Source: Dyadobacter koreensis (GTDB taxonomy: Bacteria; Bacteroidota; Bacteroidia; Cytophagales; Spirosomataceae). Taken from it: DNA of 64,000 nt. Positions 8,260 to 17,239 of the stretch are shown here, in pieces. The stretch spans positions 186,001 through 250,000 of the forward strand of contig NZ_FNXY01000009.1 in NCBI RefSeq assembly GCF_900108855.1. The letters are read 5' to 3'. A model generated the notes under the pieces. The model had not been told where the DNA came from. It did not search any database and worked only from the letters and a program-made list of their open reading frames with translations. The first letter of the stretch is position 1. Each line of letters opens with the position of its first letter. A program made the translations under genes and the position numbers.

Positions 8260-9234
8260 ATGACAACAACAGAAAATCTGCTGCAAACCCTGCAAACTGA
8301 AATAGAACAAACCTCTTACGGAGAATCTCCTGCAGAACTTTATGAACCGATACGTTATATCATGGCTTTGGGCGGTAAGCGTTTCCGTCCGCTTCTGACA
8401 TTACTATCAGCGTCAATTTATACTGATGACCTTAAAAATATCCTGAAACCGGCGATTGCTGTCGAGGTGTTTCATAACTTCACCCTGATGCACGATGACA
8501 TCATGGACAAAGCTCCATTGCGGCGGGGAAAGCTAACTGTGCATGAAAAATGGAATGCCAATACGGCTATTCTGTCCGGCGACGTTATGCTGATCAGGGC
8601 TTATGATCTTTTGATTGATATCAAAAAGGAAGATTTGCGAAATGTTCTGATTCGTTTTAACAAAACAGCGTCAGAAGTTTGTGAAGGTCAGCAGCTGGAT
8701 ATGAATTTTGAGACCCGCTGGAATGTTACCGAGGAAGAATACATAGACATGATACGCCTTAAAACTTCCGTCCTTTTGGGTTTTGCCCTGGAACTTGGCG
8801 GGATCCTTGGCGGAGCGGATATGGAAGCAGCACAACTGCTTTATGAGGCTGGCGAAAGTATGGGAATCGGTTTCCAACTAAAAGATGATTTGCTGGATGT
8901 TTACGGAGATCCGGCAAAATTTGGAAAACAGGTTGGCGGTGATATTATTGCCAATAAAAAAACTTTCTTACTGATTGAGGCATTATCAAAAGCCGAAGGC
9001 ACTATAGCGGCAGAATTGAATGAATGGATTTCCGCCGAAACGTTTGATAAGGAAGAAAAAGTAAACGCAGTTCGAGGTATTTATGATACCTTGGGTATCC
9101 GGGCATTGACGGAAGAAAAAATCAACAGCTATTTTTCCAAGGGAATTGATTGTCTGGAAAGATTATCTGTTCCTTATGAACGCAAGAAAAATCTTCTTGA
9201 ATTTGTTCATCAACTGGTTGAACGGGAACAATAA
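8260..9234 (+). CDS. Trans-polyprenyl diphosphate synthase
   Basis: This cytosolic prenyltransferase of 324 residues elongates allylic diphosphates with isopentenyl diphosphate to make quinone or carotenoid precursors. It contains GGKRFRPLLTLL (diphosphate binding), the first Asp-rich motif D79-D80-x-x-D83 in LMHDDIMDKAPLRRG, and the second in FQLKDDLLDVYGD followed by GGDIIANKKTFL. An aromatic residue (F74) five positions before the first motif is known in short-chain (C15-C20) synthases, so a farnesyl or geranylgeranyl product is possible, but chain length cannot be fixed from sequence alone. Confidence 0.9.
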   Translation: MTTTENLLQTLQTEIEQTSYGESPAELYEPIRYIMALGGKRFRPLLTLLSASIYTDDLKNILKPAIAVEVFHNFTLMHDDIMDKAPLRRGKLTVHEKWNANTAILSGDVMLIRAYDLLIDIKKEDLRNVLIRFNKTASEVCEGQQLDMNFETRWNVTEEEYIDMIRLKTSVLLGFALELGGILGGADMEAAQLLYEAGESMGIGFQLKDDLLDVYGDPAKFGKQVGGDIIANKKTFLLIEALSKAEGTIAAELNEWISAETFDKEEKVNAVRGIYDTLGIRALTEEKINSYFSKGIDCLERLSVPYERKKNLLEFVHQLVEREQ

Positions 9235-9288
9235 AGTTGACCAAGTAATTAATGCAGCTTTCACATTTAAATTACCAATAAGAATCCT

Positions 9289-9909
9289 ATGTCGATCACC
9301 CTCATATTAATCATAATAACCTCCGGTATAAGTTATTATGCATTCAGCAATACTCTTTTAATGGACAAGCTGATCATGAACCCATACCGGGTTACGAAAA
9401 GAAACGAATATTACCGGTTTATTACATCCGGATTTATTCATGCCGATTTCGGTCACCTGATCTTTAATATGCTCAGTTTGTGGTTTGTCGGAGAAGGAAT
9501 CGAGAGACTTTTTGCCATGCTTTTTGGACCAAGCGGAGCGGCTTATTATCTGTTCTTATATATCGTTGGTATTATTGTCTCAGATATTCCGACATTTCTG
9601 AAACATAAAAATGATTCAAACTATAATTCCCTGGGAGCTTCGGGAGGTGTATCCTCTGTATTATTCGCGGCGTTTTTATACGCTCCGCTCATGCAGGTTT
9701 GCCTTTATTTCTTTATTTGTATGCCAGGTTTTATTTTCGGGATATTGTTCCTGGGTTATTCGATCTATGAAGGACGCCGTGGCAGAAGTTATGTCAACCA
9801 CAGCGCCCATATTTATGGTGCCGTTTTTGGATTAGTGTTTATGGCTGTCGTTTATCCGGCCGCAGTGCCAGGCTTTTTTCAGCAAATCGCAACCTGGCGA
9901 TTATTTTAA
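9289..9909 (+). CDS. Rhomboid-family intramembrane serine protease
   Basis: This is a polytopic inner-membrane protease of 206 residues that cleaves transmembrane substrates. The catalytic serine is S118 in SLGASGGVSSVLF and the histidine is H174 in NHSAHIYGAVFG. The HADFGHLIFNMLSLWFVG helix is characteristic. It is 54 bases downstream of the polyprenyl synthase gene on the same strand. Its 3' end overlaps the convergent psd gene by nine bases. The substrate is unknown. Confidence 0.9.
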   Translation: MSITLILIIITSGISYYAFSNTLLMDKLIMNPYRVTKRNEYYRFITSGFIHADFGHLIFNMLSLWFVGEGIERLFAMLFGPSGAAYYLFLYIVGIIVSDIPTFLKHKNDSNYNSLGASGGVSSVLFAAFLYAPLMQVCLYFFICMPGFIFGILFLGYSIYEGRRGRSYVNHSAHIYGAVFGLVFMAVVYPAAVPGFFQQIATWRLF

Positions 9910-10560
9910 TTCTGCCAGAACGGTAACACTACCAACTGTTTTGTCTTGAAGATTTACTTTAATTTCTGCATCAAGCGGGACGTAAATATCAACGCGGGAG
10001 CCAAATTTGATAAAGCCCATTTCAGTGCTTTGCTCAACTTTGTCTCCCTCTTTTACGTACCAGCGGATACGGCGCGCAGCAGCTCCTGCAATCTGGCGGA
10101 ATAAAATATCAACTCCCGAAGCAGTACGCGTCACTACTGTTGTACGCTCATTTTCTGTACTTGATTTCGGGTGCCATGCGACAAGGTAGAGGCCTGGGTG
10201 ATACTTGAAATATTGAATTACGCCACTGACAGGATTCCAGTTGACATGGACATTAATGGGAGACATGAAAATGCTGATCTGACGTCTCGGACCTTTAAAA
10301 TATTCGGATTCTACAACTTCTTCAATTACCACCACTTTTCCATCGCACGGGGCGATGATCTGCGTTTCACCTTTATTTACAACCCGTGATGGCACACGGA
10401 AGAATTGTACAATAAGGAAGAAGATAAATATACTGGCAATTAAGGTTATTCTAGGAATCCAGTATCCATCAGGCAACAACATGTGTATGCCTAAATTTAT
10501 CACAATCAGTATTATGGCGGCGACCGCCATGATGGTGTAACCTTCTTTATGAAGTTTCAT
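9901..10560 (-). CDS. psd: Phosphatidylserine decarboxylase, short type
   Basis: Psd makes phosphatidylethanolamine from phosphatidylserine at the inner membrane. The protein of 219 residues belongs to the short proenzyme type. Two hydrophobic helices lie at about 9-29 and 37-55, followed by IAPCDGKVV, ISIFMSPINVHVNWNPVSG and YLVAWHPKSSTENER. Self-cleavage to form the pyruvoyl group is expected between G187 and S188 in FIKFGSRVD. It follows secA on the same strand but is separated by a terminator. Confidence 0.93.
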   Translation of the reverse strand: MKLHKEGYTIMAVAAIILIVINLGIHMLLPDGYWIPRITLIASIFIFFLIVQFFRVPSRVVNKGETQIIAPCDGKVVVIEEVVESEYFKGPRRQISIFMSPINVHVNWNPVSGVIQYFKYHPGLYLVAWHPKSSTENERTTVVTRTASGVDILFRQIAGAAARRIRWYVKEGDKVEQSTEMGFIKFGSRVDIYVPLDAEIKVNLQDKTVGSVTVLAELK

Positions 10561-10632
10561 GAAAGGGGAATTTCGTTCGCTTTTAGTCTTTGAAAATACA
10601 AATATCGTATAAATCTTGATTTTACACGTATC

Positions 10633-10670
10633 AAAAAGCCTTGCCGATCTAATTTAGAAAGGCAAGGCTT
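10633..10670 (-). terminator. Terminator of secA
   Basis: On the minus strand a perfect 10-bp stem (AAGCCTTGCC/GGCAAGGCTT) with a 15-base loop is followed by a run of T residues. It lies between the secA stop and the psd start. Confidence 0.75.
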
Positions 10671-10716
10671 CTGATTTTCAACTTGAAATTTTATCATTCG
10701 GAACCGAATGAATTTA

Positions 10717-13700
10717 TTATTCTATAACAACGCAGTCGCCGTTTTTAACTTCTTGTTCAACTTTTTTGTATTTAACATCACGCAAAACGCGTCCGTCACG
10801 ATACTGCACAGATACCTTCTGATTACGGTCTGCAATTTTATCTACTTTGATCGGCTGAGCCTTTGTCGTAGATTCCATTTGATTTGCGTACTCACCAGGT
10901 CCATCAAAATTGGCATCAAAATCCTCATCACGGTTTGTGTGAAGTTCCGGTGCAGGAGCAGGGCGTCTAACAGTCTGCTGGACAACCGGAGCCGGGGCAG
11001 CCTCCTCCTGCGGGATATCTGCCTTCATCAGGAACGAAATCATGTCAAAATTAACTTTGCTCAGGAAGCGTTTGAAAAGCTCCACCGATTCGAATTTGTA
11101 GATCAACAGAGGATCTTTTTGTTCGAAAACTGCATTCTGAACTGATTGTTTCAAATCATCCATTTCACGAAGATGCTCTTTCCACTCCTGGTCGATCAGC
11201 GAAAGTACAATCGCCTTTTCCATCTCGTGCGTAATCTCATGACCGTTGTTTGCCAACGCCTTTTTAAGATTTACAACAATACCAGTCTGACGGATTCCGT
11301 CGCTGAAAGGAATCATGATCTCAGTAATTGTAGCACCGCGTTCTGCAAAAATCGATTGCAGAATTGGTAATGCCTTCTGAGAAATTTCGTGATTTTTATC
11401 CTGATAATGTTTCTCGGCTGCTTCGTAAAGACGTTGTGTTTTTTCCTGAGGTTTCAGGGAAACGTTATCATTTTCACTGAATGGAAGTTCAATTCCAAGC
11501 GTTGTGATCGTTGCAAGATCAAGCTCGGAATATGTTCCGGCGTTAGAAACAATTTCTTCACAAACATCATAAAGCGTATTTGCAATATCAACAGCAAGAC
11601 GATCTCCGAACAATGCGTTACGACGACGTGTATAGATGGCATCACGCTGATAGTTCATTACGTCATCATATTCAAGAAGACGTTTACGCATACCAAAGTT
11701 ATTTTCTTCTACTTTTTTCTGAGCACGTTCGATTGATTTCGTAATCATGCTGCTCTGGATCACTTCACCTTCTTCCAAGCCCATTTTATCCATAACCTTC
11801 GCCATACGGTCTGAGCCGAAAAGACGCATCAGGTTATCTTCCAATGAAACAAAGAATTGAGAAGAACCCGTATCACCCTGACGACCCGCACGACCACGAA
11901 GCTGTCTGTCAACGCGACGACTTTCATGGCGTTCCGTACCGACAATCGCCAAACCACCTGCCGCTTTTGCTTCCGGGGTAAGTTTGATATCCGTACCTCG
12001 ACCAGCCATGTTTGTCGCGATCGTTACAGTACCTGGCTTACCAGCTTCTGCCACAACTTCTGCTTCTTTCTGGTGCTGTTTCGCGTTCAATACCTGATGT
12101 GGTATTTTGCGCAGCGTTAGCATCCGGCTGATGATTTCGGAATTTTCTACCGAAGTTGTACCTACCAAAACAGGACGGCCAGCTTCAACCAGTTCTACTA
12201 TTTCATCCGTAACAGCATTATATTTTTCACGAACCGAACGGTATACCTTATCCTCCTGATCCTTTCGAACCGCAGGAACATTAGTAGGTATTGATACCAC
12301 GTCCAGTTTATAGATTTCCCAGAACTCACCCGCTTCAGTTTCGGCAGTACCCGTCATACCTGCAAGCTTATGGTACATACGGAAATAATTCTGAAGTGTT
12401 ACTGTAGCATAAGTCTGTGTCGCATCTTCAACACGAACATTTTCCTTCGCTTCAATCGCCTGGTGAAGACCGTCTGAATAACGACGGCCGTCCATGATAC
12501 GACCTGTCTGCTCATCCACGATCTTAACTTTTCCATCCATAAGAACGTATTCCACATCTTTTTCAAAAAGTGTATACGCTTTTAATAACTGGTTAACAGT
12601 GTGGATACGTGCCGTTTTGACGGAATAATCACGGATCAATGCTTCCTTCTGCATCACACGTTCCTGCTCGCTCAAAGACTGATCTTTTTCGATCATATCA
12701 AGATCAACTGCAATATCAGGAAGAATGAAGAAGTTTGTTTGCTCAGACTCACCGGTAAGGAAATCGATACCTTTTTCGGTAAGCTCAATACTATTATGTC
12801 TTTCGTCAATTGTAAAATAAAGCGGAGCATCAGCCTGTGGCATCAGCTTCTGGTTTTCTGCAAGATAAATCGATTCAGATTCCTGCATCAACTGCTTAAT
12901 TCCGGATTCACTTAAATACTTAATCAAAGGTTTATACTTCGGCATACCGCGGTGTGCGCGGAAAAGTGCCAGGGAACCTTCTTTCTTGTCACCTGCCGCA
13001 ATCTTTTTCTTTGCTTCATTCAGCAAATCCATCGCCAGTTTCTTCTGCGCCTCAACAATTTTCGAAACACGAGGCTTTAACTCCAGGTATTCCTGCTCGT
13101 CGCCGCGTGGCACAGGGCCGCTGATAATCAATGGCGTACGAGCATCGTCGATCAAAACGGAATCGACCTCATCCACCATTGCAAAGTGGTGTTTACGCTG
13201 AACCAGTTCTTCAGTCGTACGTGACATATTGTCACGCAGGTAGTCAAAACCAAATTCGTTATTTGTGCCGTACGTAAGATTTGCCTTATAAGCATCACGG
13301 CGTGCCTGCGTGTTAGGCTGGTGACGGTCAATACAGTCAACGCTCATGCCATGGAATTCAAAAAGAGGCGCATTCCACTCCGCATCACGTTTTGCCAGGT
13401 AGTCATTCACCGTAACGATGTGAACACCTAAACCTGCAAGGGCATTAAGGAACGCAGGCAAAGTTGCCACAAGCGTCTTTCCTTCCCCTGTTGCCATCTC
13501 GGAAATTTTTCCCTGGTGAAGTACCAAACCACCGATAAGCTGCACATCATAGTGCTGCATATTCCACTTGATCGGTTGGCCAATTACATCCCAGGTACTG
13601 TTCCAAACGGCTTTATCGCCATTGATAGTAACATTTTTCTTCTTTGTCGCTATTTCACGGTCAAAATAAGAAGCAGTAACTTCAAGACTTTCATTTTCTT

Positions 13701-14061
13701 TGAAACGACGCGCCGTATCCTTAACAATTGCGAAAGCTTTTGGAAGGATATCCAATAATATTACTTCAAGTTCTTTATTCCGATCTAGCTCCAGGGCATC
13801 AATTTTCTTAAAAATCACCTCCTTGCTATCGACATTTGGCTCATCATTTGCCTGCGTGCGAAGTACTTCGATTTGGTCATCGATAGATTTCAAACCTGCG
13901 GCTATATGTGCTTTCAGACCTTCTGACTGCGCTCTCAGTTCATCATTGGACAAAGAAACGAGTTTCGCGTACTCCGCGTTGACCAAAGCGACGTAAGGAG
14001 TCAATTCCTTCAAATCGCGCTCGGATTTCGTGCCGAATAGCTTCGAAAATATTTTAAACAT
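10717..14061 (-). CDS. secA: Preprotein translocase ATPase SecA
   Basis: SecA drives export of unfolded proteins through SecYEG at the inner membrane. The protein of 1114 residues is long for bacteria in general but usual for this phylum. Visible motifs include GEGKTLVATLPAFL (Walker A), VDEVDSVLIDDARTPLIISG (Walker B), the cross-linking domain, VGTTSVENSE, ATNMAGRGTDIKL and RQLRGRAGRQGDTG of the second motor domain, and the helical scaffold. The C-terminus ends KNGDCVVIE and lacks the usual CxCxxxxxxxC(C/H) zinc tail that binds SecB. Its own promoter and terminator mark it as a single-gene unit. Confidence 0.97.
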   Translation of the reverse strand: MFKIFSKLFGTKSERDLKELTPYVALVNAEYAKLVSLSNDELRAQSEGLKAHIAAGLKSIDDQIEVLRTQANDEPNVDSKEVIFKKIDALELDRNKELEVILLDILPKAFAIVKDTARRFKENESLEVTASYFDREIATKKKNVTINGDKAVWNSTWDVIGQPIKWNMQHYDVQLIGGLVLHQGKISEMATGEGKTLVATLPAFLNALAGLGVHIVTVNDYLAKRDAEWNAPLFEFHGMSVDCIDRHQPNTQARRDAYKANLTYGTNNEFGFDYLRDNMSRTTEELVQRKHHFAMVDEVDSVLIDDARTPLIISGPVPRGDEQEYLELKPRVSKIVEAQKKLAMDLLNEAKKKIAAGDKKEGSLALFRAHRGMPKYKPLIKYLSESGIKQLMQESESIYLAENQKLMPQADAPLYFTIDERHNSIELTEKGIDFLTGESEQTNFFILPDIAVDLDMIEKDQSLSEQERVMQKEALIRDYSVKTARIHTVNQLLKAYTLFEKDVEYVLMDGKVKIVDEQTGRIMDGRRYSDGLHQAIEAKENVRVEDATQTYATVTLQNYFRMYHKLAGMTGTAETEAGEFWEIYKLDVVSIPTNVPAVRKDQEDKVYRSVREKYNAVTDEIVELVEAGRPVLVGTTSVENSEIISRMLTLRKIPHQVLNAKQHQKEAEVVAEAGKPGTVTIATNMAGRGTDIKLTPEAKAAGGLAIVGTERHESRRVDRQLRGRAGRQGDTGSSQFFVSLEDNLMRLFGSDRMAKVMDKMGLEEGEVIQSSMITKSIERAQKKVEENNFGMRKRLLEYDDVMNYQRDAIYTRRRNALFGDRLAVDIANTLYDVCEEIVSNAGTYSELDLATITTLGIELPFSENDNVSLKPQEKTQRLYEAAEKHYQDKNHEISQKALPILQSIFAERGATITEIMIPFSDGIRQTGIVVNLKKALANNGHEITHEMEKAIVLSLIDQEWKEHLREMDDLKQSVQNAVFEQKDPLLIYKFESVELFKRFLSKVNFDMISFLMKADIPQEEAAPAPVVQQTVRRPAPAPELHTNRDEDFDANFDGPGEYANQMESTTKAQPIKVDKIADRNQKVSVQYRDGRVLRDVKYKKVEQEVKNGDCVVIE

Positions 14062-14162
14062 GATGGTATATGTATTGTGAATCGTTCATTTTACTTAAAA
14101 AATATCACGCCTGAATGCATCAAAATGCCAGATTGTCAGCTATTCAGATTATTTTTCAATTA

Positions 14163-14195
14163 CAAATGTAATTTATTGCGCATAGTATTTAACAA
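14163..14195 (-). promoter_or_regulatory. Predicted secA promoter
   Basis: On the minus strand TTG (14195-14193), a 22-base spacer and an exact TACATTTG (14170-14163) fit the phylum's promoter consensus. The start point would lie near 14156, giving a leader of about 95 bases. The 484-base gap 14062-14545 otherwise shows only the divergent promoter of the next gene. Confidence 0.5.
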
Positions 14196-14479
14196 CAATT
14201 TCAATAATCCTAAGGGGATTTTAATCTGGGCTTATGAGATAGCTGTTGCCATTCCGACTATTTAACCCTCCCGTAGATATGACTTTCGCCTTCATTTGTC
14301 TGGCTGGAAATAAATCAATTTAAGGTATAACTAATATAAAACGGCAAAATCATCTTTCCTTGTTGTAACAAAGGCTGTTTTGCAAAAAATAAATCGGTAT
14401 TCAGTTTTATCCGTAATTCCTGCATTCTTCCTCATCAAAAACAACCACTATTCACTTTCTGAAACCACTCATAAAGATT

Positions 14480-14513
14480 TTTGACAACTACTATGTATCA
14501 CCTAGTACCTTTG
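14480..14513 (+). promoter_or_regulatory. Predicted promoter of the PspC gene
   Basis: TTTG at 14480-14483, 22 bases of spacer and an exact TACCTTTG at 14506-14513 fit the TTTG/TAnnTTTG consensus. Transcription would begin near 14520, about 26 bases before the ATG. Confidence 0.6.
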
Positions 14514-14545
14514 AATCAACAATAACAAAGAAAACGAACATAGCC

Positions 14546-14776
14546 ATGAACAACAATAGATTATTCCGTGACGTAAATAATAAAGTAATAGGTGGTGTAG
14601 CTGCCGGTATCGCCAATTATTTACAAATTGACGTAGTTATTATCAGGGTACTTTTAGTGATGGGATTCTTCATCCCGGTTCACTTCCCAGTTTTCATATT
14701 CTACATAGTTATGTGGATTGCGATGCCAAAAGGGGTGAAAACAACTAATCACATTGAAAGCTCTGCCATGCACTAA
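14546..14776 (+). CDS. PspC-domain membrane protein
   Basis: This is a small inner-membrane protein of 76 residues made of a single PspC domain. It reads NRLFRDVNNKVIGGVAAGIANYLQIDVVIIRVLLV, then a second hydrophobic stretch FPVFIFYIVMWIAMPKG. PspC proteins sense or respond to membrane-envelope stress, or act as small regulators of a partner. Neither pspA nor a regulator is adjacent. It has its own promoter and terminator, so it is a single-gene unit. Confidence 0.9.
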   Translation: MNNNRLFRDVNNKVIGGVAAGIANYLQIDVVIIRVLLVMGFFIPVHFPVFIFYIVMWIAMPKGVKTTNHIESSAMH

Positions 14777-14804
14777 CGCCTTCATCAATGAACTGTATTT
14801 CAGG

Positions 14805-14837
14805 ACCGCCGGGATAAAACTATTCCGGCGGTTTTTT
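14805..14837 (+). terminator. Terminator of the PspC gene
   Basis: A stem of at least eight bases (ACCGCCGG pairing with CCGGCGGT), a short loop and six T residues follow the PspC stop codon. Confidence 0.85.
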
Positions 14838-14865
14838 GTTTTACATATAATTATTAATTTTACGA

Positions 14866-14883
14866 TAGTATGCCTGCATACTA
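14866..14883. promoter_or_regulatory. Palindromic operator upstream of the thiolase (fad box 1)
   Basis: This is a perfect palindrome with 8-bp arms, TAGTATGC-CT-GCATACTA, placed 65 bases before the thiolase ATG. Related sites at 18444-18461, 18495-18512 and 57484-57501 all lie upstream of fatty-acid oxidation genes. It is probably bound by the MarR protein encoded at 56960-57424 (inference). I see no exact TAnnTTTG box at the expected distance here. Confidence 0.75.
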
Positions 14884-14947
14884 TTTTTAATCCAGGGCAT
14901 ATCTTGCTCTTAATATTTAGTCATTGACTTAAAAACCATATAATTCT

Positions 14948-16126
14948 ATGAATGCATACATTGTTGCCGGTTATCGTACTGCGGTAGGAAAGGCATCTCG
15001 TGGTGGTTTTCGCTTCACGCGTCCGGATAATTTAGGTGCTGACGTGATCAGATATATTCTTGAAAAAATTCCTCAGTTAGATCCGACACGTGTGGATGAC
15101 GTCATTGTCGGAAATGCAGTTCCGGAAGCGGAGCAAGGTATGCAGATGGGAAGATACGTTGCCTTATTAGCACTTCCAAAAAATGTTTCAGGCATCACAA
15201 TCAACCGGTATTGCGGCTCTGGCGTAGAAGCTATTGCAATGGCGTCAGCCAAAATCCATGCCGGAATGGCGGATTGTATCATAGCAGGCGGAACCGAATC
15301 TATGTCATTGGTACCAACCATGGGCTGGAAAACCGCTTTGAATTATGAAATAGCACAGAATCATCCCGACTATTATCTTAGTATGGGTTTGACAGCTGAA
15401 CAAGTTTCAAAAGATTTTAATATCAGCCGCGAAAAACAGGACGAATTTTCGTTTTTCTCGCACCAGAAAGCATTGCGTGCACAGAAAGAAGGATGGTTTG
15501 ACAGCGGAATTGTTCCGATAAAAGTGCAGGAAACATATTTCGACCCGGTTTCAGGTAAGAAAAAAATAAAGGAAACAATTGTAGACAAAGACGAAGGTCC
15601 ACGGGCAGATACTACGCTTGAAGCTTTAAATAAATTAAAACCAGTATTTGCAGCAGGCGGATCTGTCACGGCAGGAAATTCTTCACAGACTTCTGATGGA
15701 GCTGCATTTGTTCTTGTGATGTCTGAAAAACTGGTGAATGAACTTGGTTTAAAACCAATTGCAAAGATGGTTTCTTACGCAACTGCTGGTGTTGATCCAC
15801 GAATTATGGGAATCGGGCCTGTTGCTGCCGTACCGAAAGCATTAAAACAAGCTGGATTAAAATTAACTGATATTCAGCAAATCGAGTTAAATGAAGCTTT
15901 TGCTGCACAATCACTTGCGGTGATCCAGGAACTTGGCATTGATCCTGAAATTGTCAATCCAAACGGAGGCGCGATCGCTCTGGGTCATGCGCTGGGTTCA
16001 ACCGGAGCCAGACTTTCTGTTCAGCTTTTTAATGAAATGGAGCGCAGAAATCAGAAATACGGTATGGTTACAGCCTGTGTCGGTGGCGGACAAGGTGTTG
16101 CAGGAATTTTTGAACGCCTGAATTAA
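14948..16126 (+). CDS. fadA: Acetyl-CoA C-acyltransferase (3-ketoacyl-CoA thiolase)
   Basis: This thiolase of 392 residues carries out the last step of beta-oxidation, splitting 3-ketoacyl-CoA with CoA to acetyl-CoA and a shortened acyl-CoA. The nucleophile is C89 in NRYCGSGVEAIAMA, and the second site residues are H347 (GHALGSTGAR) and C377 (ACVGGGQG). The IAGGTESMS motif is present. It is a single-gene unit between the PspC terminator and its own terminator. A perfect operator palindrome in its leader links it to the fadE-like gene at 18558 and the marR-fadN pair. The B. subtilis fadNAE operon encodes the same trio. Confidence 0.93.
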   Translation: MNAYIVAGYRTAVGKASRGGFRFTRPDNLGADVIRYILEKIPQLDPTRVDDVIVGNAVPEAEQGMQMGRYVALLALPKNVSGITINRYCGSGVEAIAMASAKIHAGMADCIIAGGTESMSLVPTMGWKTALNYEIAQNHPDYYLSMGLTAEQVSKDFNISREKQDEFSFFSHQKALRAQKEGWFDSGIVPIKVQETYFDPVSGKKKIKETIVDKDEGPRADTTLEALNKLKPVFAAGGSVTAGNSSQTSDGAAFVLVMSEKLVNELGLKPIAKMVSYATAGVDPRIMGIGPVAAVPKALKQAGLKLTDIQQIELNEAFAAQSLAVIQELGIDPEIVNPNGGAIALGHALGSTGARLSVQLFNEMERRNQKYGMVTACVGGGQGVAGIFERLN

Positions 16127-16162
16127 AAACCTTACACAAAGTATAAGCTTAATTTTCAATGG

Positions 16163-16198
16163 TCTCCCCGGAAGATGTGCTTGTCTTCCGGGGAGATT
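16163..16198 (+). terminator. Terminator of the thiolase gene
   Basis: A perfect 13-bp stem, TCTCCCCGGAAGA with its complement, has loop TGTGCTTG and is followed by a T-rich stretch. The loop TTG doubles as a candidate -33 element for the next gene. Confidence 0.85.
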
Positions 16199-16209
16199 CT
16201 TTATTTTTG
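16181..16209 (+). promoter_or_regulatory. Predicted promoter of the glycosyltransferase pair
   Basis: TTG at 16181-16183 lies in the loop of the preceding terminator. An 18-base spacer leads to an exact TATTTTTG at 16202-16209. The start point near 16216 precedes the chosen ATG at 16235 and rules out an upstream in-frame start at 16175. Confidence 0.6.
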
Positions 16210-16234
16210 CCCATCAACTATATGCCGCTATTTC

Positions 16235-17239
16235 ATGGATGTGTCCATTATTATAATAAATTACCGAACACCTCAGCTAATTATCAATTGTTTACAATCT
16301 ATTTATGAACATACATCCGGTGTTAAATTCGAGGTAATTGTTGTTGATAATGATCCTGAAAATGGTGGAGGAAATCTGGTACGTCAGGCATATCCGGAAA
16401 TCAAATGGATTGATATGACCTATAATTCAGGATTCGGCAGAGCCAATAATGAAGGCATGAAAGCAGCCAAAGGGCGTTATTTTCTGATATTAAATGCAGA
16501 TACTCTCGTAACTGATAATGTGATTGGGCGATGTCTGAGACGAATGGATGAACAAACTGATATCGCAGCGTCCGGAGCATTGCAGCATTATGCAGATGGT
16601 ACACCGATGCCATTTTATAAGAGCTTCAATGAATTTCGTAAAACTTTTTTCATACTTCCTCCAAGCGGACTTGTCGACCGTATCCTAAATAAACTTTATC
16701 CAGAACCAAAATATAACAACCCGGATCAGTATGACTGGCTGGTCGGCGCTTTCGTTTTTGTGAGAAAAGAAGCCGTTGAACGTGCGGGCGGGTTCGACGA
16801 GGATTTTTTCATGTACGGAGAAGATGTCGAATGGTCAGCGCGCCTTGGCAAGCAGGGGAAACTGTGTTATTTCCAGGATTGTACTTTCATACATCTTGAA
16901 AACGATAATCCATTCCGCCGCTCAAATATCTCATGGATTAACCGTTTTAGCGCTCAAATGCAGGTTTCGAATATGTTATGGGTCCGTAAGCAATACGGTG
17001 TCGCATCATATCTTTTTATGATCCTGCATTATTTAATTATGATTCCTGTAATTTTCATCTGGAAAATGCTTTTCAATATCAAAAAAGATGGCAATCCATT
17101 TTCTCAATTGAAAACGCAGTTTATTTTTACAAAGAAGACAGGCGTTTTATTAAACTATTTCTGGCCGACACTTTTTGGCTCGAAAAAGCTTTTTAAAATA
17201 AAACCGTCTGAGAATATTGATTTAATTAGCCAATCATGA
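16235..17239 (+). CDS. Family 2 glycosyltransferase (rhamnosyltransferase-like)
   Basis: This is an inverting glycosyltransferase of 334 residues with a GT-A fold, acting on nucleotide sugars at the cytosolic face. It starts MDVSIIIINYRTPQLI. It has FEVIVVDNDPENGG, YNSGFGRANNEGMKAAKGRYFLILNADTLV (DxD-type metal site in NAD), GAFVFVRKEAVERAGGFDEDFFMYGEDVEWSARL, and a C-terminal hydrophobic anchor VASYLFMILHYLIMIPVIFI. This pattern is common in enzymes that build surface polysaccharide. It overlaps the next glycosyltransferase by four bases (ATGA), so the two are translationally coupled. The sugar and acceptor are unknown. Confidence 0.88.
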   Translation: MDVSIIIINYRTPQLIINCLQSIYEHTSGVKFEVIVVDNDPENGGGNLVRQAYPEIKWIDMTYNSGFGRANNEGMKAAKGRYFLILNADTLVTDNVIGRCLRRMDEQTDIAASGALQHYADGTPMPFYKSFNEFRKTFFILPPSGLVDRILNKLYPEPKYNNPDQYDWLVGAFVFVRKEAVERAGGFDEDFFMYGEDVEWSARLGKQGKLCYFQDCTFIHLENDNPFRRSNISWINRFSAQMQVSNMLWVRKQYGVASYLFMILHYLIMIPVIFIWKMLFNIKKDGNPFSQLKTQFIFTKKTGVLLNYFWPTLFGSKKLFKIKPSENIDLISQS

